Positions 8,119 to 16,276 of a DNA stretch of 56,649 nt are shown here, piece by piece (position 1 is the first letter of the stretch; the number at the start of each line of letters is the position of its first letter). The notes under the pieces are model-generated. The model saw nothing but the letters and a program-made list of their open reading frames with translations, searched no databases and was not told the origin of the DNA. The stretch is from Bacteroidales bacterium (lineage in GTDB: Bacteria; Bacteroidota; Bacteroidia; Bacteroidales; UBA1715): contig JAITUU010000011.1 in the NCBI GenBank assembly GCA_031286165.1, positions 1 to 56,649 of the forward strand. The letters run 5' to 3'. A program made the translations under genes and the position numbers.

Positions 8119-8539
8119 ATCTACCGTAACCAATGCTGTCGATAGGGGGCTTGATATGTGGGCAAATTTCGGCATGGCAATTCAGATAAAACATTTGTCT
8201 TTGACAGAAGAACTTGCCGAAAATATTGTTTCGTCCGTTTCTTCGGACAGAATTGTGATTGTGTGCAAAGATAGTGAAGAAAAATTGATTGTTTCGTTGC
8301 TCAATCAAATTGGTTGGAAATCGAAAATTCAAAGCATTATAACAGAAAGCGACCTTAAAAAATGGTACGAAAAAGCCTTGCGCGGGCAATTCGCAAACGA
8401 AACCGGTGAGTTACTCTTATCAAAACTCAAAAACGAAATTCAAGTAGAATTTCCGGCAACAAACAGCACGGAATTTACTGATTTTCAGAAAAAAAGAGGG
8501 TATGATACAATAACGTTGGATGGGCTGTGGATGTTGTAA
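8111..8539 (+). pseudogene. C-terminal remnant of a HaeII-like type II restriction endonuclease
   Basis: Directly after the IS right end the plus frame reads AVDRGLDMWANFGMAIQIKHL and continues through LTEELAENIVSSVSSDRIVIVCK to SKIQSIITESDLKKWYEKAL. From memory this matches the C-terminal half of the HaeII family of restriction endonucleases, with GLDMWANFGMAIQIKH carrying the likely catalytic D...QxK residues. The N-terminal half and the partner methyltransferase are absent, so the fragment is presumably dead. It ends before a bidirectional terminator. Confidence 0.55.
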
Positions 8540-8571
8540 AATTCCGTTAAGTACTTCTTCTTAGAAAATTT

Positions 8572-8607
8572 AAAAAGCCGAAAAAGACTACTCTCTATCG
8601 GCTTTTT
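8572..8607. terminator. Bidirectional intrinsic terminator
   Basis: AAAAAGCCGA at 8572-8581 pairs with TCGGCTTTTT at 8598-8607, with T-runs usable on both strands. It lies between the restriction enzyme remnant (plus) and the binding-protein gene (minus), so binding-protein transcripts probably end here and do not reach the permease. Confidence 0.75.
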
Positions 8608-8628
8608 GATTATCAACAGCATTGTTAT

Positions 8629-9570
8629 TTACTCCCCCAAATTCAGCACAAACTCTGTAAACGTAGGCGGATTTTCGGACAGTCCGGCGGATTTTACGCG
8701 ATTTACAAGGTCGGTGTAGTCCGATTCTCGAATGGCAAGGTCGCCGTAGGAAATCCATTTAAGTGAAATATCATACACGTTTCGGTTGATATTCAAATAT
8801 TTACTGATAATATCAAAGGTAGTGTCGCGATTGTTCTCTATGTATTTTCCTGCATTTTTATACGCAGTTACAAATTCTTCGGCAGTAGCGCGATGTGCTT
8901 CCAAATACTTGTCGTTCAGCACCAATACACAGCAGAGCGAGTGTTCCCATAGCTCGCCCGATTCGTAGAGGGCTTTGCCGATACCGAGTTCTACGGCTTT
9001 CGCGCCAAAGGGTTCGGCTACGCAATACCCTTGCACTTGCCCCGAAGCGAGTGCCGAAGGCATATCGGGCGGCGGAAGTTCTACAATGGTTACTTCGGAA
9101 ATATCCACGCCGGCGTTTGCAAATGCTTGTCGCGCAAGCAAATAGTGCGAAGATTGACGGTGTGGAATGGCAAAGGTTTTTCCTTTGAGGTCGGCAGCCG
9201 AGTTGATGTTCGGGGCTACGGTTATCACGTTTCCGTCCGTGTGCCCCAGCGCAATGGCTCGTAGCCCAATGCCTTTTTCGCGGGCTTTCATAGCCAACTG
9301 CACCAGCATTGATGCACCGTCAATGCGCCCGGTGTTGAGCGCGTCCGAAAGTTCTGTCCACGAACCGAATTTAATCAACTCGATTTGCACCCCATTTGGC
9401 ACCTCTTTTTGCAATTCCGCCGCTACCAGCACCGGCAGCGCGTGCGTGATGGGCAAATAGCCGATTTTGATAGTTTCCACTTGCTTATCTGCCGATTGTT
9501 TCGCTCCTCCTCCGCAGGCAAAAAGGCTCAACGCCACTGCCGCCGCTACGAATAAATTTCTATACTTCAT
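8629..9570 (-). CDS. ABC importer substrate-binding lipoprotein (NMT1/SsuA/NrtA-like)
   Basis: A 313-residue exported binding protein. The N-terminus (KYRNLFVAAAVALSLFACGG) is a lipoprotein signal with the lipobox LFAC, Cys19 being the predicted lipidated residue. The mature part begins IKIGYLPITHALPVL, typical of periplasmic binding proteins of the nitrate/sulfonate/thiamine-precursor group, and has the two-lobe pattern (GSWTELSDALNTGRIDGA, then AIPHRQSSHYLL). The ligand is not decided. It should deliver substrate to the permease/ATPase at 5107-6700, although an island now lies between. It shares a promoter layout with the permease. Confidence 0.9.
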   Translation of the reverse strand: MKYRNLFVAAAVALSLFACGGGAKQSADKQVETIKIGYLPITHALPVLVAAELQKEVPNGVQIELIKFGSWTELSDALNTGRIDGASMLVQLAMKAREKGIGLRAIALGHTDGNVITVAPNINSAADLKGKTFAIPHRQSSHYLLARQAFANAGVDISEVTIVELPPPDMPSALASGQVQGYCVAEPFGAKAVELGIGKALYESGELWEHSLCCVLVLNDKYLEAHRATAEEFVTAYKNAGKYIENNRDTTFDIISKYLNINRNVYDISLKWISYGDLAIRESDYTDLVNRVKSAGLSENPPTFTEFVLNLGE

Positions 9571-9599
9571 TGTTTGTCCTTTTAGTTTGTAATTTGAAA

Positions 9600-9646
9600 C
9601 AAAAATAGAGTACGAAAAGGAGCGGTGAAATACCGTTTTGGGGGTA
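9600..9646 (-). promoter_or_regulatory. Binding-protein promoter with candidate operator TACC-N8-GGTA
   Basis: On the minus strand, TACC-N8-GGTA (9631-9646) is followed by a TATTTTTG -7 box (9600-9607), 30 bp before the start at 9570. The spacing from operator to -7 box is the same as at the permease promoter. CGGT-atttc-ACCG overlaps the proximal half. Joint control of both units by one unknown regulator is the inference. Confidence 0.45.
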
Positions 9647-9671
9647 TATTTTCAGAAAATAGGAATGAATA

Positions 9672-10607
9672 TTATAAGCCAAGCAAATATTCTACGTGCT
9701 GCGCAATGTGCGGATAGGGTGAAAATGAATAGCCGAAATCGCGCTCAATGTCGGAAACATCGAAGATAATGGGTTTGTCGCTCCAACCGAGGTCGTTGAG
9801 TATAATATTTGATTGAGAATTGCACAGTTGTTTGGCAGTTTGCGCCACTTCTAACCACGAAGTAAAACAATTCGACAGTCCAAAATAGGTGCGTTTATTG
9901 AAATTTGAATTGAGTACGGCGGTGTAAATTTTTGCTAAATCGCCTGCCCAAATGAACTGCGTACCATCGTTTTGCACAAGTTCTACATCCTTTCCTTCTT
10001 TAATTGCCTGCGCAATAGAGTGAAATCGGCGGTCGGGTTGGGTGTATGCGCCATGCAACACAGGATTTCCGAAGGTGTAACCCGGTCGCACCACATTTAC
10101 GCGCATTCCGGTAACGCCGGTAATTCCCCACAGAAAATTTTCGGTGGCGGCTTTGGTTGCGCCGTAGTAGGAGTGTGGGTCGTGTTTGCTTGAGGTGCTT
10201 ACATGACTGCCATTTTGCAAAATTTCGGGCGAGGGATTGCTATACACGCTATCGTTGGCAGCGGTGGAAGATGTGTATATAAAGTGCGAAACGCCGTATT
10301 TTGCACATTCCGAAGCCAAATAAATAGAGGCGGCGGTGTCGTTCATAAGCATAGTGTATGCCGAAGTGTCGTTGTAATTGAGCGCAACGTGAATGCAGGT
10401 ATCAAATTGAGTATTTTGCAGCAAAAGCGTGATTTTTTCGTAATCGGTCATGCCGATTTCGAGCACTTGCAAGCCCGGAATTGCGTGAAATGCCGGAACT
10501 TTATTGGCATTGCGTGCTAAAATAGTAACTGTGTGATTTTCTGAAAGTAATTGCATGGCAATGTAGGAGCCTATAAATCCTGTGCCGCCGGTGAGTAGTA
10601 TGTTCAT
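9672..10607 (-). CDS. NAD-dependent epimerase/dehydratase (extended SDR)
   Basis: A 311-residue extended short-chain dehydrogenase/reductase. The Rossmann motif GGTGFIG sits at the N-terminus (MNILLTGGTGFIGSYIA), the active-site Ser/Tyr/Lys are visible in FIYTSSTAAN and SYYGATKAATE, and RPGYTFGNP follows. Members act on nucleotide sugars or similar carbonyls; no substrate can be given. The start is directly preceded by a repeated CACTAATAACTAACAAC leader (10608-10628) also found before the acyltransferase gene at 33430. It follows prmA on the same strand. Confidence 0.9.
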   Translation of the reverse strand: MNILLTGGTGFIGSYIAMQLLSENHTVTILARNANKVPAFHAIPGLQVLEIGMTDYEKITLLLQNTQFDTCIHVALNYNDTSAYTMLMNDTAASIYLASECAKYGVSHFIYTSSTAANDSVYSNPSPEILQNGSHVSTSSKHDPHSYYGATKAATENFLWGITGVTGMRVNVVRPGYTFGNPVLHGAYTQPDRRFHSIAQAIKEGKDVELVQNDGTQFIWAGDLAKIYTAVLNSNFNKRTYFGLSNCFTSWLEVAQTAKQLCNSQSNIILNDLGWSDKPIIFDVSDIERDFGYSFSPYPHIAQHVEYLLGL

Positions 10608-10628
10608 AATAGTTGTTAGTTATTAGTG
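10608..10628 (-). repeat. 21-bp sense leader repeat, copy 1
   Basis: On the minus strand the 21 bp just before the epimerase ATG (starting CACTAATAACT) are identical to 33406-33426, which lie 3 bp before the acyltransferase ATG on the plus strand. The motif has no G in the sense direction. Confidence 0.7.
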
Positions 10629-10636
10629 CTTAGTTG

Positions 10637-11479
10637 TTAGTTGGAAAATCGTACCGCCGTCCAATTATTTTCGGTTTTGTGAGAAAGGTAGTTCAGATTG
10701 AATTGTTCGGTTTTTTCGCGTAAAAAATCAATGTCGTGTTCGTAAAAGCCGCTCAGTAGGAGAGTTCCGCCCGGTTTTAGGGCATTTGCCAAATACGCCA
10801 TATTGTGTGCAAGTATATTGCGGTTGATGTTTGCCAATACTATGTCGAATGTTTTTCCTTGCAAAAGCAACAAATCTCCTTGTGCTATGTCGAGGTTTTG
10901 GGCGTGATTGCGCTCTTTGTTTTCGAGTGAATTTTCGTAGCACAAGGGGTCGTAATCGAAGGCAAAGGCACTTTTTGCACCCATTTTGAGGGCTGCAATG
11001 GCGAGCACTCCGGTACCGGTGCCGCAATCGGCTACGGTTTTTTCTGCAAAATCCAATTCGAGCATAGTTTGCAGCATTAAGCAGGTGCTTTCGTGATGCC
11101 CGGTGCCGAAGGACATTTTGGGTTCTATTTCTATTACATAGCGAAAGAGGTTTTCGTGTTCAACGTGGTGAAAGGGTGCTTTTATGAGAATATCGCGCCC
11201 AATTTCCACCGGCGAAAACTGACTTTCCCATTCGGTGTTCCAATTTACGGTGGGAAGTTCCGAAATTTTGAAATCCAACGTTCCTATTTGTTCTTCCACA
11301 ACTAAGAGGAGGTCTTTAAGTTTCACTATATCAAATACTTGCAGTTGAATATAGGCTTTGTATTCTTTATCTTCGTAGGTAAAACTTTCAAATCCTATAT
11401 CGGCTAATTGTGCCGTTAGAATTTCGTCGGCAAAAGGTATTTTTCCTTGTAAATTGGTGGAAAATTCTACGTAGTCCAT
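10637..11479 (-). CDS. prmA: Ribosomal protein L11 methyltransferase
   Basis: A 280-residue SAM-dependent methyltransferase of the PrmA family, which trimethylates lysines and the N-terminus of ribosomal protein L11. The N-terminal recognition domain (ADIGFESFTYED) is followed by the catalytic half: MSFGTGHHESTCLML and CGTGTGVLAIAALKMGAKSAFAFD give the SAM site, and VLANINRNIL is the family NPP-like motif. Length and motif order are normal. Cytoplasmic. It lies upstream of the epimerase gene and downstream of a terminator. Confidence 0.95.
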   Translation of the reverse strand: MDYVEFSTNLQGKIPFADEILTAQLADIGFESFTYEDKEYKAYIQLQVFDIVKLKDLLLVVEEQIGTLDFKISELPTVNWNTEWESQFSPVEIGRDILIKAPFHHVEHENLFRYVIEIEPKMSFGTGHHESTCLMLQTMLELDFAEKTVADCGTGTGVLAIAALKMGAKSAFAFDYDPLCYENSLENKERNHAQNLDIAQGDLLLLQGKTFDIVLANINRNILAHNMAYLANALKPGGTLLLSGFYEHDIDFLREKTEQFNLNYLSHKTENNWTAVRFSN

Positions 11480-11579
11480 GCGTTATGTAGTTGAGAGTTG
11501 AAAAAAACATTCATTGTTCCAAATTACTTTGGTTTTACTCCTACAAAGATAGAAATTTATTTGACATGGTGATATACAT

Positions 11580-11611
11580 AAAAAAGCAACACCTATGTGG
11601 GTATTGCTTTT
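11580..11611 (-). terminator. Intrinsic terminator after the lipoprotein gene
   Basis: AAAAAGCAA pairs with TTGCTTTTT around an inner ACC/GGT pairing. On the minus strand a T-run follows. It lies between the stop at 11676 and prmA at 11479. Confidence 0.7.
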
Positions 11612-11652
11612 TCCTTGTACTTTGAGTATTGTTGCTCGTATATTACCATAAG

Positions 11653-11662
11653 TCTTGTGTCT
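11653..11662 (-). repeat. AGACACAAGA tail word, copy 1
   Basis: On the minus strand the 10-mer AGACACAAGA lies 13 bp after the lipoprotein stop. It is one of four exact copies, all just downstream of stop codons in the sense direction. Confidence 0.55.
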
Positions 11663-11675
11663 AAAATAGAGAATC

Positions 11676-13211
11676 TCAATGATTCTGTAATTGCAATCGC
11701 GCAGGTCCGGCAATGGAATTGAAGAGCATATCGCCATTGTGGAAAAATTGCAGGGTGGCAAAGGCGGCGTTGCCAAAATTATTTTTGCCCAATAGTGTGC
11801 GGTGCACAATGTTTCCGCTGTTCCAATCAAGTCCGGTGATTTCCCAGCCTGTTTCGGGGTAAAATCCGTTTACACACACAATGTTCGATGTGGTGCTCAC
11901 GGCAGGTTTCATGGTGGCGGTGCGTATGCTGCTATTTGCAAATACCGATACAAATTGTTTGGCGGCGGTATTCCACTCAAAGCGTTCGCAACCTTGCGCG
12001 GAATTTCCCAATACTACGGCAATGGCATCGACTATGGCATCGCCGGAATTGGTGTAGAGGGAATTATTTGCCACAAACACGCCATTGTTGTGCACTGCCA
12101 AGCCTGCTGCTGTTACCGGTTTTTGATTGGCAGCGGCAAAACTCAGCGGAATTTCCTGCGCTATGCGCGATGTTTTTTGTGCGGGAAGGTCGCCGCGCCA
12201 CAGTGCCACTAAATTATTTTCGCCATCAACTATGAGTACCAATTTATCTTGTGAAGCATCGAAGCCAAGTAGTGAGGGAGAACTTGCCGCGCCTTTGCTG
12301 CCGGTTTTATAGGGCGAAGTCCATGCGCCATCGGCAGTGTTGTCGCTCAGTGTTTCGCCTGTCCACACAAGTTTGCGTACTAATTTATTCGATACTATAT
12401 AAATGCCGTTGTGTTCGTCTATACACAGCGAATTTGTGCACACTTCACCGCTTCCCAAGTGAAATATAATGGGTTCTGTTTCAAAATTTCTATCTACTAC
12501 ACCAACGTAGGTGTGTGCTGCAAATACCAGCATACCATCGTAGGTAATGCCCAAACCCACAATATTGGTAGGATTGGGAACCGTACCAATAAGATTGAGC
12601 GTGCGGCGAAATCCTCCGCCTTGGTCTAAACAACTTACTTGCGTGCCGTTGTTTATAAAACATTGATTGCTTTTGTCGCACACGGCTACGGTGCCAAAAT
12701 GTAAGCGTTTTTCGGGCGAAGTGCCATACACTGCAACAACACTTTTTTTCACTGCGTCTATCGAAGAAAAATCGTGTTGCAATGCTTCTTTGTGTTTTTC
12801 CACCGCAAATGCCTCATTGTCGGGATATTTATAAAAACTGCGCGTGGGCATAAAATTCCCTTCGTTCACGTTCAAATACGTAAATCGGTCGGTTGAAATT
12901 GCCCACATATAGTTGGCATTATCGGCAGCAAGAGTGGCAACGTTCACCACTCCCGAAAGTACCTGATTTTCGCGTGTGAGTTCCACCGAAAATGTACCGG
13001 TGTCAATGGGTGCCGAAAAGGCGTTGGTTTGTGCCAAATTTACCTGCGTAACGGCATATTCATCGGCAGCAAGAAAGGTATTGGGGATTGGAGCGTAATT
13101 GCGCCGGGTTTCGTTTTCTTCATTCACAATTACCTGTTGTCGTTTGCTTTTTTTTTCGCCGCCGCACGACACCAAAGGAAGTATGCACAGACACAGATAT
13201 ACGTATTTCAT
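11676..13211 (-). CDS. Predicted secreted lipoprotein, beta-propeller-like
   Basis: A 511-residue protein of unknown function. The start at 13211 gives MKYVYLCLCILPLVSCGGEK, a clean lipoprotein signal with the lipobox VSC; a longer frame from 13241 would place ten polar residues before it. The mature part has repeated segments of about 40 residues (LGITYDGMLVFAAHTYVGVV, LCIDEHNGIYIVSNK, LLGFDASQDKLVLIVDG, AGLAVHNNGVFVANN) that read like blades of a beta-propeller. Several Cys residues fit life outside the cytoplasm. No family could be named. It is followed by a terminator, so it may be the last gene of its unit behind pta. Confidence 0.8.
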   Translation of the reverse strand: MKYVYLCLCILPLVSCGGEKKSKRQQVIVNEENETRRNYAPIPNTFLAADEYAVTQVNLAQTNAFSAPIDTGTFSVELTRENQVLSGVVNVATLAADNANYMWAISTDRFTYLNVNEGNFMPTRSFYKYPDNEAFAVEKHKEALQHDFSSIDAVKKSVVAVYGTSPEKRLHFGTVAVCDKSNQCFINNGTQVSCLDQGGGFRRTLNLIGTVPNPTNIVGLGITYDGMLVFAAHTYVGVVDRNFETEPIIFHLGSGEVCTNSLCIDEHNGIYIVSNKLVRKLVWTGETLSDNTADGAWTSPYKTGSKGAASSPSLLGFDASQDKLVLIVDGENNLVALWRGDLPAQKTSRIAQEIPLSFAAANQKPVTAAGLAVHNNGVFVANNSLYTNSGDAIVDAIAVVLGNSAQGCERFEWNTAAKQFVSVFANSSIRTATMKPAVSTTSNIVCVNGFYPETGWEITGLDWNSGNIVHRTLLGKNNFGNAAFATLQFFHNGDMLFNSIAGPARLQLQNH

Positions 13212-13256
13212 GCGCTGTATGGGGTGTAAAAATGTATTCACTTGCTACGGAATTTA

Positions 13257-14267
13257 TTATTGTTTTTCAGCATTTTGTGCCTGAATACAGGTAATGGCTA
13301 TCACATTGATAATATCTTCTACCGAGCAGCCGCGCGAAAGGTCGTTTACCGGTTTTGCCAATCCTTGTAAAATAGGTCCGTAGGCTTCGGCGTGGGCAAA
13401 GCGTTGTACCAATTTGTAGGCAATATTTCCAGTTTCGAGCGAAGGGAAAATCAGTGTGTTTGCTCGTCCTTTGAGAATACTGTCGGGTGATTTTTTTGCA
13501 CATACTTCGGGCACAATGGCTGCATCTGCCTGCAATTCGCCGTCTATAATAATGTTTGGGTGGTTTACTCGCACAATTTCGGTGGCGCGAGCAACTTTTT
13601 CGGTCAATACGTGTTTGGCACTGCCGTGTGTGGAAAAACTGAGCATGGCAATTCGTGCTTCCATATTGAGTAAGGTTTTCGCAGTTTTTGCCGTGCGCAC
13701 TGCTATTTCGGCAAGTTCATCTTCGGTAGGTTGCGGATTCACCGCACAATCGGCAAAAAGCATCACGCCATTGTCGCCAAAGGTTTTGTCTTGCATTATC
13801 ATAATAAATACGCCCGAAACTATGGATACGCCTTCTTGGGTTTTTATTAATTGAAAACCGGGTCGGAGCACATTTTGCGTAGCATTTTCGGCACCGGCAA
13901 CTTCGCCATCGGCATCGCCGGCTTTAATAATGGTGGCAGCCAAGTAGAGCGGATTTTTTATCAATGCGCGTGCGGCGGTTATGTCCACACCTTTGTTTTT
14001 GCGCAATTCCACTATCATATTGGCATATTCCTCTTGTTTTGGGTGATTGAGCGGGTCTATCACTTGTGCTTCGAGCAAATAGGGGAGATTGTGCTCTTTG
14101 GCGTACTGCGCTATTGCATTGGGATTGCCTATAAAAATAATGTTTGCAATTTTTTCTTTAATCACAAAATTGGCTGCTTCAAGCGTGCGCGGCTCGGTGG
14201 ATTCGGGCAATACGATAGTTTTTACATCGCTTTTTGCCTGCGTGCGTATGGTGTTTACAAATGGCAT
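13257..14267 (-). CDS. pta: Phosphate acetyltransferase
   Basis: A 336-residue protein matching the single-domain PTA family, which interconverts acetyl-CoA and acetyl phosphate. Landmarks are KTIVLPESTEPRTLEAA at the N-terminus, AATIIKAGDADGEVAGAENAT, and at the C-terminus GRANTLIFPSLETGNIAYKLVQR with GPILQGLAKPVNDLSRG. The protein lacks the long regulatory N-terminal part of enterobacterial Pta. Its usual partner, acetate kinase, is not in this window. The leader (14270-14310) contains TTAACCACTAATC words related to the leader repeats elsewhere. Confidence 0.95.
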   Translation of the reverse strand: MPFVNTIRTQAKSDVKTIVLPESTEPRTLEAANFVIKEKIANIIFIGNPNAIAQYAKEHNLPYLLEAQVIDPLNHPKQEEYANMIVELRKNKGVDITAARALIKNPLYLAATIIKAGDADGEVAGAENATQNVLRPGFQLIKTQEGVSIVSGVFIMIMQDKTFGDNGVMLFADCAVNPQPTEDELAEIAVRTAKTAKTLLNMEARIAMLSFSTHGSAKHVLTEKVARATEIVRVNHPNIIIDGELQADAAIVPEVCAKKSPDSILKGRANTLIFPSLETGNIAYKLVQRFAHAEAYGPILQGLAKPVNDLSRGCSVEDIINVIAITCIQAQNAEKQ

Positions 14268-14358
14268 GATTATAAAGTGGTTAATGGTTAAGATTAGTGG
14301 TTAATAAATTGCAGGAACGAGGTAGAAGGAACAAGAAACAAGGATTTTTCACCTCGTA

Positions 14359-14368
14359 TCTTGTGTCT
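14359..14368 (-). repeat. AGACACAAGA tail word, copy 2
   Basis: On the minus strand AGACACAAGA begins 6 bp past the stop of the phosphohexomutase gene, embedded in the near-tandem ATACAAGACACAAGATACGA. Confidence 0.55.
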
Positions 14369-14373
14369 TGTAT

Positions 14374-16179
14374 CTAACTGAGTGATTTCTCCAATGCTTT
14401 AATTTTTTGCTGCAATACTGCTTCGGCTTGTTTGAACGAATGTTTATCGGCAACCTGAGTTTTTACTCCAAAGTAGAATTTAATCAGCGGTTCGGTTCCC
14501 GAAGGGCGCACGGTTACTTTCGAGCCGTCTTCGGTGAAAAATTGCAATACATTCGATTTTGGTAAATTAATTGCAGAACGTGTGCCGTTCACGCAATCAA
14601 TTGCTTGTTGCTGTCCGTAATCTTTTATGAGCACAACTTTTGAGCCAGCCAATTCTTTCGGCGGATTGGCACGAAAATTTTTCATCATGGCATCAATTTC
14701 TTCTTTTCCGGCTTTTCCTTCTTTTTTGATTGATACCAAATCTTCTTTGTATAGCCCGTATTCCAAGTAGGTATCTACTAATATATCGTACAAACTTTTT
14801 CCTTCTTCGGCGGCTACTGCTGCGGCTTCGGCTATTACGGCGCAGGCTATCACGGCATCTTTATCGCGCACAAAATCGCCGGCTAAGTACCCAAAACTTT
14901 CTTCACCACCGCCTATAAATTGTTTTTTACCTTCTTCTTCGCGAATTTTTTCGCCTATATATTTGAATCCGGTAAGTACATCGAACATTTCAACTTTGTA
15001 TTTTTTGCAAATTTCGGTAATCAATTCGGTAGTAACTATGGTTTTTACCACAAATTCTTTGCCTTGCAATTTTCCGAGTTTTTGCCACGATTGCAGTAAA
15101 TATTGCACCAAAAGTGTTCCCGTTTGATTGCCATTGAGAATTTCGTAACTTCCTTCGGAATTTTTTACTACTATTCCCACGCGGTCGCCATCGGGGTCGG
15201 TTGCCATTATGAGGTCGGCATTGAGTGCTTTTCCTTTTTCTATGGCGAGTTTCATGGCACTTTCTTTTTCGGGATTGGGCGAACCGGTATTTGCATCGAG
15301 TGCTTTTAACCAATCGAGTTCCGATGTGTAATTTTCTTCGTTAATGGGTGGCACGCCCGGAGTGCGCAAACTTGGAAATTCGCCCGAAACTTCGGCTTGT
15401 TCCTGCACTATGTGTACATTGGTAAATCCCATTTCTGCCAATACGCGGGGCACGAGTTTAATGCCTGTGCCGTGAATGGAGGTATATACAATGTTCAAAT
15501 TTTTGTGTTTTTGCACTGCTTCTTTGTTGAGCGAAAGCGAAAGAATGGCATCAATGTAAGGACGGTCAATTTTTTCGCCCCACAGCGTAATGTTTTCGGG
15601 ATTTCCTGTCCATTTTACATCGTCTATGCTTTTAATTTTTTCCACTTCTTTTATTACATTGGTATCGTGGGGTGGCACCAACTGACAGCCGTCTTCCCAA
15701 TACGCTTTGTAGCCGTTGTATTTTGCGGGATTGTGCGATGCGGTAATGTTCACACCGGCTTTGCAACCCAAGTGGCGAATGGCAAAAGAAAGTTCGGGCG
15801 TGGGGCGCAAATCTTCTGATAAAAATACTTTGAAACCGTTTGCCGCAAAAATATTGGCAGTAGTTTCGGCAAAGAGGCGGCTGCGAATGCGGCAATCGTG
15901 AATTACGGTTACTTTTATTTCTTTTTCGCCGGCGTAGGCTTGTTTTATATAGTTGGCAAATCCCTGTGTAGCCATTCCTACGGTGTAAATATTCATTTTA
16001 TTGGTTCCCACGCCTATTTCACCGCGTAAACCACCCGTGCCAAATTCCAAATTTTGGTAAAATGCGTTTTCCAAATCGGCATCGTTTTTATCTAATAAGT
16101 ATTGTACTTCTTGTTTTGTTTTTTTATCGTAATTTCCTGTGAGCCACTGTTTTGCAGTATCTATAATTTTTTGTTCCAT
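14374..16179 (-). CDS. Phosphoglucomutase/phosphomannomutase family enzyme
   Basis: A 601-residue alpha-D-phosphohexomutase. The catalytic phosphoserine loop is NITASHNPAKYNGYK, the Mg-binding loop is ATDPDGDRVGI, the sugar-binding loop is GGEESFGYL, and the phosphate-binding end is TVRPSGTEPLIKFY. Length and the GGLRGEIGVGTNKMN start are typical of the long phospho-sugar mutases of Bacteroidota and Firmicutes. The frame extends to 16290, but the ATG at 16179 (MEQKIIDTAKQWL) matches relatives. It interconverts hexose 1- and 6-phosphates for glycogen or polysaccharide metabolism; glucose versus mannose preference is not decided. Confidence 0.95.
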   Translation of the reverse strand: MEQKIIDTAKQWLTGNYDKKTKQEVQYLLDKNDADLENAFYQNLEFGTGGLRGEIGVGTNKMNIYTVGMATQGFANYIKQAYAGEKEIKVTVIHDCRIRSRLFAETTANIFAANGFKVFLSEDLRPTPELSFAIRHLGCKAGVNITASHNPAKYNGYKAYWEDGCQLVPPHDTNVIKEVEKIKSIDDVKWTGNPENITLWGEKIDRPYIDAILSLSLNKEAVQKHKNLNIVYTSIHGTGIKLVPRVLAEMGFTNVHIVQEQAEVSGEFPSLRTPGVPPINEENYTSELDWLKALDANTGSPNPEKESAMKLAIEKGKALNADLIMATDPDGDRVGIVVKNSEGSYEILNGNQTGTLLVQYLLQSWQKLGKLQGKEFVVKTIVTTELITEICKKYKVEMFDVLTGFKYIGEKIREEEGKKQFIGGGEESFGYLAGDFVRDKDAVIACAVIAEAAAVAAEEGKSLYDILVDTYLEYGLYKEDLVSIKKEGKAGKEEIDAMMKNFRANPPKELAGSKVVLIKDYGQQQAIDCVNGTRSAINLPKSNVLQFFTEDGSKVTVRPSGTEPLIKFYFGVKTQVADKHSFKQAEAVLQQKIKALEKSLS

Positions 16180-16276
16180 TGTAAAAATGTGTTTGTAATT
16201 GTATTTAAAAATTAAGTTACAAATGTATATAAAATTACCCACAAAATACCGCAAAACGCATTTTTTTGTAAAAAAA

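Noticed and set aside
11483..11830. 115-codon minus-strand frame overlapping the lipoprotein gene end
   Set aside because: It overlaps the lipoprotein coding end in another frame and spans its terminator; no motif.
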